The notes below the pieces were generated by a model. The model was not told the DNA's origin and made no database searches. It was given only the letters and a program-made list of their open reading frames with translations. The position numbers and the translations under genes are program-made. From JACTMZ01 sp044359955 (GTDB lineage Bacteria > Verrucomicrobiota > Verrucomicrobiia > Chthoniobacterales > JACTMZ01), in NCBI GenBank assembly GCA_044359955.1, contig JBIKLF010000005.1, positions 1-64,000 of the forward strand: 64,000 bases of DNA, read 5' to 3'. This document shows, piece after piece, positions 46,640-54,890 of this stretch. Each line of letters begins with the position of its first letter. Position 1 is the first letter of the stretch.

Positions 46640-48327
46640 CGAAACATTCGCATCACCTCCTCGGCTGGCTCGCCCTCGCCCTCGGGGTCTTTGTTTACCT
46701 GCACAATCTTGGCAGTGAGCACGCCGCCACCAATCCGGACGAACACCTCTACTGGCAAATCACCCGCATGACTGCCGAGGGCGGCGAATGGCTCCCGCTG
46801 AAAAATCTCCAAGAGGGCGAGCGCAATACCAAACCCCCCGCACTTTTCTGGCAAGGCGTCGTCATGACCGACTGGGGCCAGCACTGGGAACTCTGGCGTC
46901 TCCGCCTCCCGGTTGCGCTTTACAGCCTGGCCACCGCCGCACTCGTTCTCCTCCTGACCCGCCGGCTTTCCGGCAACCTCGGCACCGGACTTCTCGCCGC
47001 GGTCGTCTTTCTCGCCTTCTTCAGCACCTACCGCTACGGACGCGTCGTCCTCACCTCCGCCCCGGAAACCTTCTGGTTTTTCCTGCCCTTCTTCGTCCTT
47101 CTGTATTGGCGACCGCGCGCGGGCGGACTCACCTGGCTCCTCGCCCTCGCCTTTGGCCTCATGGTCGGTGTCGGTCTGCTCTACAAATCCTTCGCTCTCG
47201 TCATTCCGTTCTGTGCCGGCCTCGCTTGGTGGACACTGCACCAACGCGGCTACCGCTTCGTCGAATGGCTGCGAGCCGAGGCCCCGAAAATCACCCTGCT
47301 CGGTGTCGTCGCCCTCGGCGTCTTCAGCCTCTGGTTCTGGCTCGACCCGAATCCCCAGCTCATCCTGCAAGATTTCGTCCTCAAAGAAAACGCGGGCAAG
47401 TTCGACCCGAAACGCGGCAACTACTTCCTCAACCTCGTCGCGGGTAATTACAGCATCTGGCGCATACTGTTCGGCTATCCGTTCAATGCCGGACTCCTCG
47501 CCCTCGCCCTTGTTGCCCTCTTTGTCGTCGCGTTCCGCGGACGCCGCACCTTGGCCGAGACAGACAAGCTACTCTGGATTTGGGTGCTGACGCAGATGAT
47601 CGTCTTCGCCTTTCCCCAACAGCGCGATGAACGCTACCTCCTCCCTGCCATGCCCGCTCTGGCCGTGCTCCTGGCCTTGCACTGGGAAAAAATCCCCCGC
47701 TGGACCTTGGCGGTCACCCTCGTGGCTGTCGCGGCCATCACCGCTGTCTTGCTCCTCGGCGGCCTGATCCTGACCGGCGAACTCGCCGAGGGGTCGATCT
47801 ACCCTTGGTATTTCGCCCCGGCGCTCGCCGCCATCGCCGGCATAGCTCTTGTCGGTTTGTTCCGCCGCGACTGGACCAAAGCGCTCGCTGCGCCGGCCAT
47901 TCTGTTGCTTTACCTTGCTTACGCTCTCTTCTCTATCCCGTTCGACGGACCGCGCGGCACTTACTCGCGCGAGGCCATCGACGCCGTTCGCGGACGCACT
48001 GTGATTTTACCCACCGTCTACGGCGCCCACGATGAAGTCTACCGCTTCATGCTGCCGGGTGCGGACATTCAAACCATCCGCGTCGAACCGCCCGCCAAAC
48101 TCGAGGATCTACGCAAAGAGCATTCGCTCTTCATCCTCGGTGTCCCGGCTTCGAACACGGCGATTGCCCAATTCCCCGGGGTCCGCATTCTCGGTTCGCG
48201 TCTCAGCCTCGTCGACCGCTTCACCGGCAATCAATCGAAAGACATGCTCCGCGGCAACATCACCGGTCAACTTTTCCAACAGGACCTTCTTATCGAAATC
48301 GCCGACCCGACAACCCCTCCAAGGTAG
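46636..48327 (+). CDS. GT-C (ArnT/PMT-like) membrane glycosyltransferase, copy 2; stop codon in a repeat
   Basis: A 563-residue paralogue of the preceding gene. It shares Ala-Ala-Thr-Asn-Pro-Asp-Glu, Arg-Asn-Thr-Lys-Pro-Pro-Ala-Leu-Phe-Trp-Gln-Gly, Thr-Tyr-Arg-Tyr-Gly-Arg-Val and Arg-Asp-Glu-Arg-Tyr-Leu-Leu-Pro-Ala-Met-Pro in the same order. The pair probably arose by tandem duplication and may act on the same envelope glycan or lipid. The TAG stop is the TAG of a GGTAGGG repeat (48323-48348), so the native C-terminus may differ by a few residues. The 3' end overlaps the convergent membrane-protein gene by 38 bases. Confidence 0.85.
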   Translation: MTKHSHHLLGWLALALGVFVYLHNLGSEHAATNPDEHLYWQITRMTAEGGEWLPLKNLQEGERNTKPPALFWQGVVMTDWGQHWELWRLRLPVALYSLATAALVLLLTRRLSGNLGTGLLAAVVFLAFFSTYRYGRVVLTSAPETFWFFLPFFVLLYWRPRAGGLTWLLALAFGLMVGVGLLYKSFALVIPFCAGLAWWTLHQRGYRFVEWLRAEAPKITLLGVVALGVFSLWFWLDPNPQLILQDFVLKENAGKFDPKRGNYFLNLVAGNYSIWRILFGYPFNAGLLALALVALFVVAFRGRRTLAETDKLLWIWVLTQMIVFAFPQQRDERYLLPAMPALAVLLALHWEKIPRWTLAVTLVAVAAITAVLLLGGLILTGELAEGSIYPWYFAPALAAIAGIALVGLFRRDWTKALAAPAILLLYLAYALFSIPFDGPRGTYSREAIDAVRGRTVILPTVYGAHDEVYRFMLPGADIQTIRVEPPAKLEDLRKEHSLFILGVPASNTAIAQFPGVRILGSRLSLVDRFTGNQSKDMLRGNITGQLFQQDLLIEIADPTTPPR

Positions 48328-48943
48328 GGACGAGCGGCCCGCTCGTCCGTCGGCGCCAAATCATCCAGAGGATCATGACCAACGAAACCGCGCCGTAAAC
48401 CGGGTCGAGCAGGTAGTCCCAGAAATTGTCCGACTCCTGGAACCCGGCCGCGTAGCCGAGAAAAGTGAGTAACAAGACCAAGCCAAATCGATTGCCAGAC
48501 CAGATCAGCAGGGCGGCAGCAAAACCCGCCCCGCCAAACAGCCAGACCGATTGCCCCCAAAACAGCCACGGCCAACCGAGCGCATAGCTGTCGAAGTTCC
48601 GCGGCCCCAAGCCGAGCGCGCTCGGGTAAAGCAGAACACTCGCCACCGCACCGAAAATCCACGCCGCCCGCCAGTCGCGCGGACGAAAAATGCCCGTCTC
48701 AAACGCGCGATCAAAGACGGAGATAATGAGAAGACCCACCATGATCACGCTGAAGTTCGCGCTCAGGCTCGCGCTCCAGAACGGGAGCGGGTGTCCGAAC
48801 CATGGAAACCAAACCACCGCAGCCGACACCACCGCAGCCAGAGCCAGCCCAACCACGCTGGGCAATCCACTGAGGCGCTGGCTGAACCAAAGCAGGAGGA
48901 GAAAAGGAACCAAGGCGGTCCAAATGATCACAGTTTCTTTCAT
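48290..48943 (-). CDS. Multi-pass membrane protein; C-terminal tail encoded by a repeat
   Basis: A 217-residue hydrophobic protein with about six membrane helices and Trp-rich loops; no family is recognised. After the last helix and Ile-Trp-Arg-Arg-Arg, the final 19 residues (Thr-Ser-Gly-Pro-Leu-Val-Pro-Thr and onward) are read from the B-family half-repeat at 48323-48348 and then antisense through the glycosyltransferase 3' end. It overlaps the sialidase-like gene upstream by 4 bases, so it is the last gene of the dinG-sialidase-membrane protein operon. Confidence 0.65.
   Translation of the reverse strand: MKETVIIWTALVPFLLLLWFSQRLSGLPSVVGLALAAVVSAAVVWFPWFGHPLPFWSASLSANFSVIMVGLLIISVFDRAFETGIFRPRDWRAAWIFGAVASVLLYPSALGLGPRNFDSYALGWPWLFWGQSVWLFGGAGFAAALLIWSGNRFGLVLLLTFLGYAAGFQESDNFWDYLLDPVYGAVSLVMILWMIWRRRTSGPLVPTLEGLSGRRFR
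48323..48348. repeat. Half (26-bp) family B repeat spanning two convergent gene ends
   Basis: GGTAGGGACGAGCGGCCCGC.. identical to the left half of the menC copy. It contains the stop codon of the plus-strand gene and coding sequence of the minus-strand gene. Confidence 0.85.
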
Positions 48944-50100
48944 CGCGCCGCCTCCGCTTGCTCATAGACCCATGCCTCGTTGAATTCGGCAAAGAGGATT
49001 TGCCTCTGCCGCGCGGAATAGACCATGCGGATGGTCCCATCGGACGTGCGGATCAGATAGGGATAAGAAAACTCGCTTCCGGCCTCTTCCTCCAACGTGG
49101 CGATTGTCCGCCAAGTCCGGCCTTCGTCCTCCGAAAGGGCCAGGCGCAGATTCTCCCGCTTGCCCGGGGAGAGATCGTTAAAGGCCGACAAAATGGCGCC
49201 GTCCGACAAACGGATCACGCACAAACCCGAATCACGGTTGGGCAATCCGGTCACCGCCGGCTTGGTCCACGTGCGCCCCGCATCATCCGACCACGAGGCC
49301 GACATCCACCGGGCTGGACGGAAATCGCGGAAGAAGGAAACCGCACGGTCCACCGCTAGCGGCACGAGAGAGGATTGCAAAATGTAGACACCACCCTCGA
49401 CCCGCGAGACCGCGGACGACCACCCCTCTCCACGCGGCTGCAGCCACAAGGTTTCGGGAAACTTGCCAAGAAACTCCTCGTAGACCGGCACGGCCCAACC
49501 GCCCCCCACCAAACGCGCCGGCGGATTGCGCGGCAGCGCACTCAAGTTGGCCAGCGGGTTCATGGTCAACTTCCGCGCCGCCCCCCAGGTCAGCCCGCCA
49601 TCCTCGGACCACGCCAGATTCATCGAGCTTCCCGACCATCGCCCCGCCGCGATGGAAACAAAGAGCAGTCCCAACCTCCCCGAATCATCCGCCAACAACA
49701 AAGGGTTCCCGAGCGATATAACATTGCGCCGCAAATCCGCCTGCACCCGCTCGCGCGTCATCACCGCCACCGGCTCCGACCAAGCACCATCCGCGCCGCG
49801 CCGCGAAAGATAAATGGCCACATCCGCCGCGCCCTCGCCGCTCCCTGCATACCAAGCCGCAACCATAGTCCCGTCGGGAAGCTCAGCCAAGGTGGCCGAA
49901 TGCGATTTCGCGTGAAGGCTCCCTAAATTAACCTGCGCCGTCCGGAAAAAAGCCCCTGTGGCGGCGCCCGTCGTTCCATTCTCCACAAAAAATCCAGGAA
50001 AAGATTTGCCCCCCTCCTCCCTTGCCATCCACCACGGAACAAGTCCGGCCAGCAACGCCGCCACCGCCAGCAACGCCCGCCCTGTTCCTCCGCCCTTCAT
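48940..50100 (-). CDS. Sialidase-like (BNR/Asp-box) exported protein
   Basis: A 386-residue protein with an N-terminal membrane anchor or signal (about residues 8-26) and a six-bladed beta-propeller. Three Asp-boxes are clear: Ser-Glu-Asp-Gly-Gly-Leu-Thr-Trp, Ser-Asp-Asp-Ala-Gly-Arg-Thr-Trp and Ser-Glu-Asp-Glu-Gly-Arg-Thr-Trp. It resembles the COG4409 / exo-alpha-sialidase family, but the substrate may be another acidic or neutral glycan. The ATG at 50100 overlaps the dinG stop (ATGA). It follows the tandem glycosyltransferases convergently, so a glycan-related locus is possible. Confidence 0.8.
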   Translation of the reverse strand: MKGGGTGRALLAVAALLAGLVPWWMAREEGGKSFPGFFVENGTTGAATGAFFRTAQVNLGSLHAKSHSATLAELPDGTMVAAWYAGSGEGAADVAIYLSRRGADGAWSEPVAVMTRERVQADLRRNVISLGNPLLLADDSGRLGLLFVSIAAGRWSGSSMNLAWSEDGGLTWGAARKLTMNPLANLSALPRNPPARLVGGGWAVPVYEEFLGKFPETLWLQPRGEGWSSAVSRVEGGVYILQSSLVPLAVDRAVSFFRDFRPARWMSASWSDDAGRTWTKPAVTGLPNRDSGLCVIRLSDGAILSAFNDLSPGKRENLRLALSEDEGRTWRTIATLEEEAGSEFSYPYLIRTSDGTIRMVYSARQRQILFAEFNEAWVYEQAEAAR

Positions 50101-52082
50101 ACAATCTCCACCGGACACTCCGGCAACGCCTTAAGAAACGCCCGCCCGTAGTTTTTCGTCACCACACGATTGTCCAGTAGCACGATAATTCCCTCGTCCG
50201 AGGCGGTGCGGATGAGACGGCCGACCCCCTGACGCAGTTTCAAAATGGCCTCGGGCAGCGAGTATTCGGAGAACGGGTCGCCGCCTCGCGCCTCGATCTG
50301 TTCAAGACGGGCCTCGACCAGCGGATGATCCGGCACGGCAAAGGGCAACCGCGTGATGATCACGTTGCGCAAGGCCTCACCGGGCACATCGACCCCGCTC
50401 CAAAAACTGTCCAACCCGAAGAGCACCGAATTGGCCTCGCCCCGGAAGTCCTCGACCATCTTGTGCCGCGAGCGGTCCGCCCCCTGCACAAGCAAAGGCC
50501 AACCTTTGTCCGCAAAAAAGCTCTCCATCTTCGCGGCCAGACTCCGCATCAACCGCGCATTGGTAAAAAGGACGAAGGCGTGGCCTTGCGTCTCGGTGGT
50601 GAAATGACGGATCCATTTTTCCAATTCCGCTTCGTAGTCCTCGGCCCGCGGATCCGGCATTTTTTTCACCACGTAGATTTTCATCTGCCGCGCGTAATCG
50701 AACGGACTTCCGATCTGCACCGCCTCGGCCTCCTCGGCACCGACCCGCTCGCGGAAGTAGAGCAAATCCGGACGCCCGACCGACAGCGTCGCGCTGGTCA
50801 GCACCGCGGTGGTCTCATCGCGAAAAAGCAACTGGCGCAATTCCCCCGCCAAGTCGACCGGGGTGACATGCGCCGTCGTGAATTGATCGCGGCGCCCCGT
50901 GAGTGAGGCCCAGTAAACGCTGTCCTCGGCCTGCTGGTCGGCAAAGACCGGCAAGCCGTCGACAAAAGCCTGCAAACGCAAGGAGGCCTCCCCCGCCTCG
51001 GCGCGCATTTCTTCCGCGGCATCCGACGAGGCGTCTTTGATCACCTGCCGCAATTCCTGCAGACGACGCATGAGATCCATCGGGAGCTCCAACGGACCGC
51101 GCACCCGCACTTCTTTGCCCTTGGTGAAATTGCACTTGTTGGTCAAGGCCGCGAAAAAGCGTTCCCCTTCGTCGATCGCCGAAGCCACCACCGCCGCACC
51201 GGGCTTGGATTTCAGCGCGACGAGCAGACCTTTTTTCGTCCGCGGATTCCACATTCTCTGCAGCAGGTAGCGCAATTCGTATTGCGAAAGGCGGATTCCG
51301 AGGTGCTTGGCCGCCACGTTCTCAATGGTGTGGGCCTCGTCGATGACGAGAAAGTCGTTCGGGTAAAGATAGCCCGGGCCTTCTTCCGACTGCGGGTCGC
51401 GCCCTCCCAGCATGATGAAAAGGAGGCTGTGGTTGAGCACCACAAGGTTCGCCGCGTCCACCCGGCGACGGGCCTGTTGGTAAAAACAGCGTGGACCGTC
51501 GCCGCAGGATCGCTGGGTGCAGATCCCCGCCTCGCTGCAGACCAGATTCCAGACGGCAGGATCCGGCAGCGGATCAAGGTCGGCCAGGGATCCGTCGCGC
51601 GTGCGGCGGCTCCAATCGAGGATGCGCTCCAACTCCACCGCCTCGGTCGTGGTGAAAAGCTCCGCCCGGTTTTCCAGTGCCTTGTGCAGGCGGCGCGGAC
51701 ACAAATAGTTCTGCCGCCCCTTGAGCAGGGCCGCATCAAACTCCACCGGCAGCAACTTCGCGACCAAGGGAAGGTCTTTGTAAAGCAGCTGCTCTTGCAA
51801 ATTGATCGTGTGGGTCGAGACGATCGCTTTGCGTCCGCCCTCCATCGCGGCCAGCACCGACGGAACAAGGTAGGCCAGCGACTTGCCCGTGCCGGTTCCC
51901 GCCTCGGCGACCAGATGACCTCCCCTCGCCAGCGTTTCCGCCACGCGCTGGGCCATGAGCAATTGCTGCGGACGGAATTCGTAATTGTTGGCTGCCGAGA
52001 GCAAACCACCCGGCGCAAAGACGTCGTCCATCCGCGCCGTGGGCCCCGCTTTGGCCCCGCCTTCCGGGACGAGCGAGATCAT
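50097..52082 (-). CDS. dinG: ATP-dependent DNA helicase DinG (XPD-like, Fe-S)
   Basis: A 661-residue superfamily 2 helicase. Walker A is Glu-Ala-Gly-Thr-Gly-Thr-Gly-Lys-Ser. The Fe-S cluster cysteines are spread between about residues 125 and 205 (Cys-Pro-Arg-Arg, Cys-Ser-Glu, Cys-Thr-Gln, Cys-Phe-Tyr-Gln-Gln-Ala-Arg). The DEAH box is Val-Ile-Asp-Glu-Ala-His and motif VI is Gln-Gly-Val-Gly-Arg-Leu-Ile-Arg. It unwinds R-loops and replication-blocking structures 5'-3'. First gene of an operon with the sialidase-like gene; divergent from lptF/G across 90 bases. Confidence 0.92.
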   Translation of the reverse strand: MISLVPEGGAKAGPTARMDDVFAPGGLLSAANNYEFRPQQLLMAQRVAETLARGGHLVAEAGTGTGKSLAYLVPSVLAAMEGGRKAIVSTHTINLQEQLLYKDLPLVAKLLPVEFDAALLKGRQNYLCPRRLHKALENRAELFTTTEAVELERILDWSRRTRDGSLADLDPLPDPAVWNLVCSEAGICTQRSCGDGPRCFYQQARRRVDAANLVVLNHSLLFIMLGGRDPQSEEGPGYLYPNDFLVIDEAHTIENVAAKHLGIRLSQYELRYLLQRMWNPRTKKGLLVALKSKPGAAVVASAIDEGERFFAALTNKCNFTKGKEVRVRGPLELPMDLMRRLQELRQVIKDASSDAAEEMRAEAGEASLRLQAFVDGLPVFADQQAEDSVYWASLTGRRDQFTTAHVTPVDLAGELRQLLFRDETTAVLTSATLSVGRPDLLYFRERVGAEEAEAVQIGSPFDYARQMKIYVVKKMPDPRAEDYEAELEKWIRHFTTETQGHAFVLFTNARLMRSLAAKMESFFADKGWPLLVQGADRSRHKMVEDFRGEANSVLFGLDSFWSGVDVPGEALRNVIITRLPFAVPDHPLVEARLEQIEARGGDPFSEYSLPEAILKLRQGVGRLIRTASDEGIIVLLDNRVVTKNYGRAFLKALPECPVEIV

Positions 52083-52172
52083 GACTTGTCCCCTTCCGGC
52101 TTAAACGGATTGATGCCGGGCGGCAGCCGCCGGATAATCCCCGGACGACGCGTTCCACCCGGGGCGCCCGCT

Positions 52173-53294
52173 ATGCAAATCCTCGACCGATACATCCTCA
52201 TTCGCGTGCTCCAGCCGTTCCTTTACTGCGTGTTGGGGTTTGTCTCCATCTGGCTGGTCTTCGACCTGAGCGAGAATGCACCGACTTTCCTCGAGAACAA
52301 AGCCCCGCTTTCGCGCGTCGCGGAATTTTACCTCCTCCGGGTCCCGGAAATCATCCTGATGAGCCTCCCGGTCGGCCTGCTCCTGGCCATTCTTTACACC
52401 TTCACCCAAATGTCGCGCCGCAACGAGCTCATCTCCATCCTCGGAGCCGGGCGCAGCGTTCTCCGGCTTCTCGCTCCGCTCCTCATCCTTGGTATGCTGC
52501 TCACTGCCTTCGCCACGGCCCTCAATTACTCCGCCGCTCCCCACGCCGGGGCGGTCAAGAAGGACATCCTGCAAGAAGTCTCCAGCGGCCAGGACCTCGA
52601 GCGCCAAGCAATCAAAGGCCACCTCTTCCGCAATCGCGAGGACCGCCGCTTCTGGCATATCGGTCGCCTCAACCCTTCGCTCGAACGTCTTGGTTCGGTC
52701 ATGATTCTACAGGAAGACGAATCCGGGCGCCTGCAACGGAACTACTACGCGGAGAAAGCAGCCTACGACCACGCCTCCAAAACATGGCGGCTCGAGAAAG
52801 GCAAAGTGGTCGATTTCACCCCGCAGGGCGATGTGAAGGAGCAACGATGGTTCGAAGTCCTCCGCCTGCGCAATTTTTCCGAAACCCCGTGGCGCATCAG
52901 CAGCTCCGTGCTCGACGCCAATTTCCTCTCCGTGCCTGAATTGCGCGAATACCTGGCCAACAATTCCCATTTCACCCCGGCACGACTCGCCCCTTACCGC
53001 ACCCAACTGAGCTACCGCTGGGCCTTGCCCTGGGGCTGCTTCCTTGCCGTCCTTATCGCCGCACCCCTCGGCATCATCTACTCGCGACGAGGCCTGCTCG
53101 GCGGCATCACCATCGCCATCCTGCTCTTCTTTTTCCTCGTCCTGGCCAGCAGCGTCTTCCTCGCCTTGGGCAAAGGCTACCGCATCGATGCCACGCTGGC
53201 CGCATGGGGACCCATGGCTCTTTTTGGCGCCGTCGGCTTGTTCATGCTCTGGATGCGCTCGACCAATCGCGAGATACCCAACATCCTCTCCTGA
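52173..53294 (+). CDS. LptF/LptG family lipopolysaccharide export permease
   Basis: A 373-residue YjgP/YjgQ protein with three N-terminal membrane helices (Arg-Val-Leu-Gln-Pro-Phe-Leu start, Met-Ser-Leu-Pro-Val-Gly-Leu-Leu-Leu-Ala and Leu-Ile-Ser-Ile-Leu-Gly-Ala-Gly-Arg-Ser). A periplasmic beta-jellyroll follows (about 120-285), then three C-terminal helices beginning Tyr-Arg-Trp-Ala-Leu-Pro. It forms, with a partner permease and LptB ATPase elsewhere, the inner-membrane part of LPS transport. LptF or LptG cannot be separated from sequence alone. First gene of a four-gene plus-strand run. Confidence 0.9.
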   Translation: MQILDRYILIRVLQPFLYCVLGFVSIWLVFDLSENAPTFLENKAPLSRVAEFYLLRVPEIILMSLPVGLLLAILYTFTQMSRRNELISILGAGRSVLRLLAPLLILGMLLTAFATALNYSAAPHAGAVKKDILQEVSSGQDLERQAIKGHLFRNREDRRFWHIGRLNPSLERLGSVMILQEDESGRLQRNYYAEKAAYDHASKTWRLEKGKVVDFTPQGDVKEQRWFEVLRLRNFSETPWRISSSVLDANFLSVPELREYLANNSHFTPARLAPYRTQLSYRWALPWGCFLAVLIAAPLGIIYSRRGLLGGITIAILLFFFLVLASSVFLALGKGYRIDATLAAWGPMALFGAVGLFMLWMRSTNREIPNILS

Positions 53295-53300
53295 CGCGCC

Positions 53301-53801
53301 ATGAACCAAGACTGGGAAATCCGCAAACGCTCCGAAACCTGCACTGCCACGCAGCACCCTTTCCAAGAGGGTGAATTTTTCTATACCGCACTTTATCGCG
53401 ACGCGGACAATTTCCGCCGGGATGACGTCTGTGAAGAGGCCTGGGCCGCTCGGCCTGCGGAACCGGCGCCTTTCTCCTTCTGGAAAACCAAGTTCGAGGC
53501 CCCGCCACCACCGCCGCCCGAACCGCTCGCCAAGCAGGATGCGGAAGGCATTCTCCGTAAACTCATCGGGGAAAATTCCGACGCGACCAAAAATGCCCGT
53601 TACATTCTGGCCCTCATGTTGGAACGCAAACGCATCCTCAAGCCGATGGAGAGCAGCGATCCGGACATCATGGTCTACGAACGCGCCGGCACGGGTGAAA
53701 CCTTCCTCATCCCCAACCCCCGCCTCAGCCTGGCCCAAGTCCCCGAAGTGCAGGCGGAGGTCACCGCTCTCCTCGGACTCCAACTCGGCGAAGCGGCCTG
53801 A
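53301..53801 (+). CDS. Conserved-looking hypothetical protein
   Basis: A 166-residue cytosolic protein. The N-terminal part has Cys-Thr-Ala-Thr-x-x-Pro-Phe-Gln-Glu-Gly-Glu-Phe-Phe-Tyr-Thr-Ala-Leu-Tyr and Arg-Arg-Asp-Asp-Val-Cys-Glu-Glu-Ala-Trp. The two Cys could be remnants of a small metal site. A Pro run (Pro-Pro-Pro-Pro-Pro-Pro-Glu-Pro) links to a helical C-terminal half with Arg-Tyr-Ile-Leu-Ala-Leu-Met-Leu-Glu-Arg-Lys. I recall similar proteins in planctomycetes and verrucomicrobia but cannot name a function. Six bases after lptF/G. Confidence 0.65.
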   Translation: MNQDWEIRKRSETCTATQHPFQEGEFFYTALYRDADNFRRDDVCEEAWAARPAEPAPFSFWKTKFEAPPPPPPEPLAKQDAEGILRKLIGENSDATKNARYILALMLERKRILKPMESSDPDIMVYERAGTGETFLIPNPRLSLAQVPEVQAEVTALLGLQLGEAA

Positions 53802-53840
53802 CCAAGTAAGCGGCGCCGTCCCCGGCACCGGCCCATTTCC

Positions 53841-54890
53841 ATGGAACACGCCACCGCACAACCTGGCTTCACCCCTCGCGCCGAACGCCCCGTTCTCTTT
53901 CTCGCGCCTATGGCCGGCGTGACCAACTCGGTCTTCCGCCGCATTTGCAAAGCGCGCGGCGCCGACGTGCTGACCACCGAATTCGTCTCGGCCGAGGGCA
54001 TCCTGCACCGCAACGAGCGCACCGAGCAGTTCGTCGACTTCACCCCCGAAGAACATCCGCTCGGCGTCCAACTCTTCGGCGGTGAACCGGAACAACTCGC
54101 CCGCGGGGCCACTTCGGTCGTCGATTGGAAGCAACCCGACTTCATCGACCTCAACTTCGGCTGCCCGGTCAACAAGGTGGTTTGCAAAAACGGCGGGTCC
54201 TCCCTCCTCCGCGACGGCACCCTCCTCGCCGCCATCGCCTCCGCCGTCGTTCGTGCCGTCTCTCCGCTGCCCGTCACGGCGAAAATCCGCACCGGTTGGG
54301 ACGAGCAGTCGGTCAATGCGGCGGACAATGCGCGCCGCCTCGAAGATGCCGGCATCTGCCGCCTCACAGTGCACGGCCGCACCCGCGCCCAAGGATACTC
54401 CGGACAAGCCGACTGGGACGTCATCGCCTCGGTGGCGGAAGCGGTCCTCATTCCGGTGGTCGGCAACGGCGACATCGACTCCGCCGCCGCGGCCGTTCAG
54501 CGCTGGCACCGCGCCGCGGTTTCCGGCCTCATGATCGGCCGTGCCGCCATGACCAGCCCGTGGATTTTCCAGGAAATCGCCGCCGCTTTCCGGGGCGAGG
54601 ATGCACCACCGGAGCCGACACTCTCCGACCGTTGGGACCTCATCGAGGATCATTGCCGGCAGGAGTTGGCGCGTTGGCGCAAAACGGACCGAGCCATGCA
54701 CGCCATGCGCTCCCGCCTCATGGCTTACTCGCGCGGACTTCACTCCAGCCGCGAATTGCGCCGCCGCTTCGGTGCCGTCGAGACCCTCGAGGGACTTGCC
54801 GGAATCCGCGCTTGGCACGAAAATACAGTGCATGAATCCAGCGAGTCCGCCGATCCCCATGAGATTCCTCCGCATCTGGCCCACCTGTAG
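53841..54890 (+). CDS. dus: tRNA-dihydrouridine synthase; stop codon in a repeat
   Basis: A 349-residue FMN-dependent Dus: Leu-Ala-Pro-Met-Ala-Gly-Val-Thr-Asn, Gln-Leu-Phe-Gly-Gly-Glu-Pro, and Asp-Leu-Asn-Phe-Gly-Cys-Pro-Val-Asn-Lys-Val-Val-Cys (second Cys is the catalytic acid). Thr-Ala-Lys-Ile-Arg-Thr-Gly-Trp, Thr-Val-His-Gly-Arg-Thr and Met-Ile-Gly-Arg-Ala-Ala follow. A DusB-like subtype is likeliest. The TAG stop is the TAG of a TGTAGCGG repeat (54886-54935). The last 32 bases overlap the pcm reading frame. Confidence 0.92.
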   Translation: MEHATAQPGFTPRAERPVLFLAPMAGVTNSVFRRICKARGADVLTTEFVSAEGILHRNERTEQFVDFTPEEHPLGVQLFGGEPEQLARGATSVVDWKQPDFIDLNFGCPVNKVVCKNGGSSLLRDGTLLAAIASAVVRAVSPLPVTAKIRTGWDEQSVNAADNARRLEDAGICRLTVHGRTRAQGYSGQADWDVIASVAEAVLIPVVGNGDIDSAAAAVQRWHRAAVSGLMIGRAAMTSPWIFQEIAAAFRGEDAPPEPTLSDRWDLIEDHCRQELARWRKTDRAMHAMRSRLMAYSRGLHSSRELRRRFGAVETLEGLAGIRAWHENTVHESSESADPHEIPPHLAHL

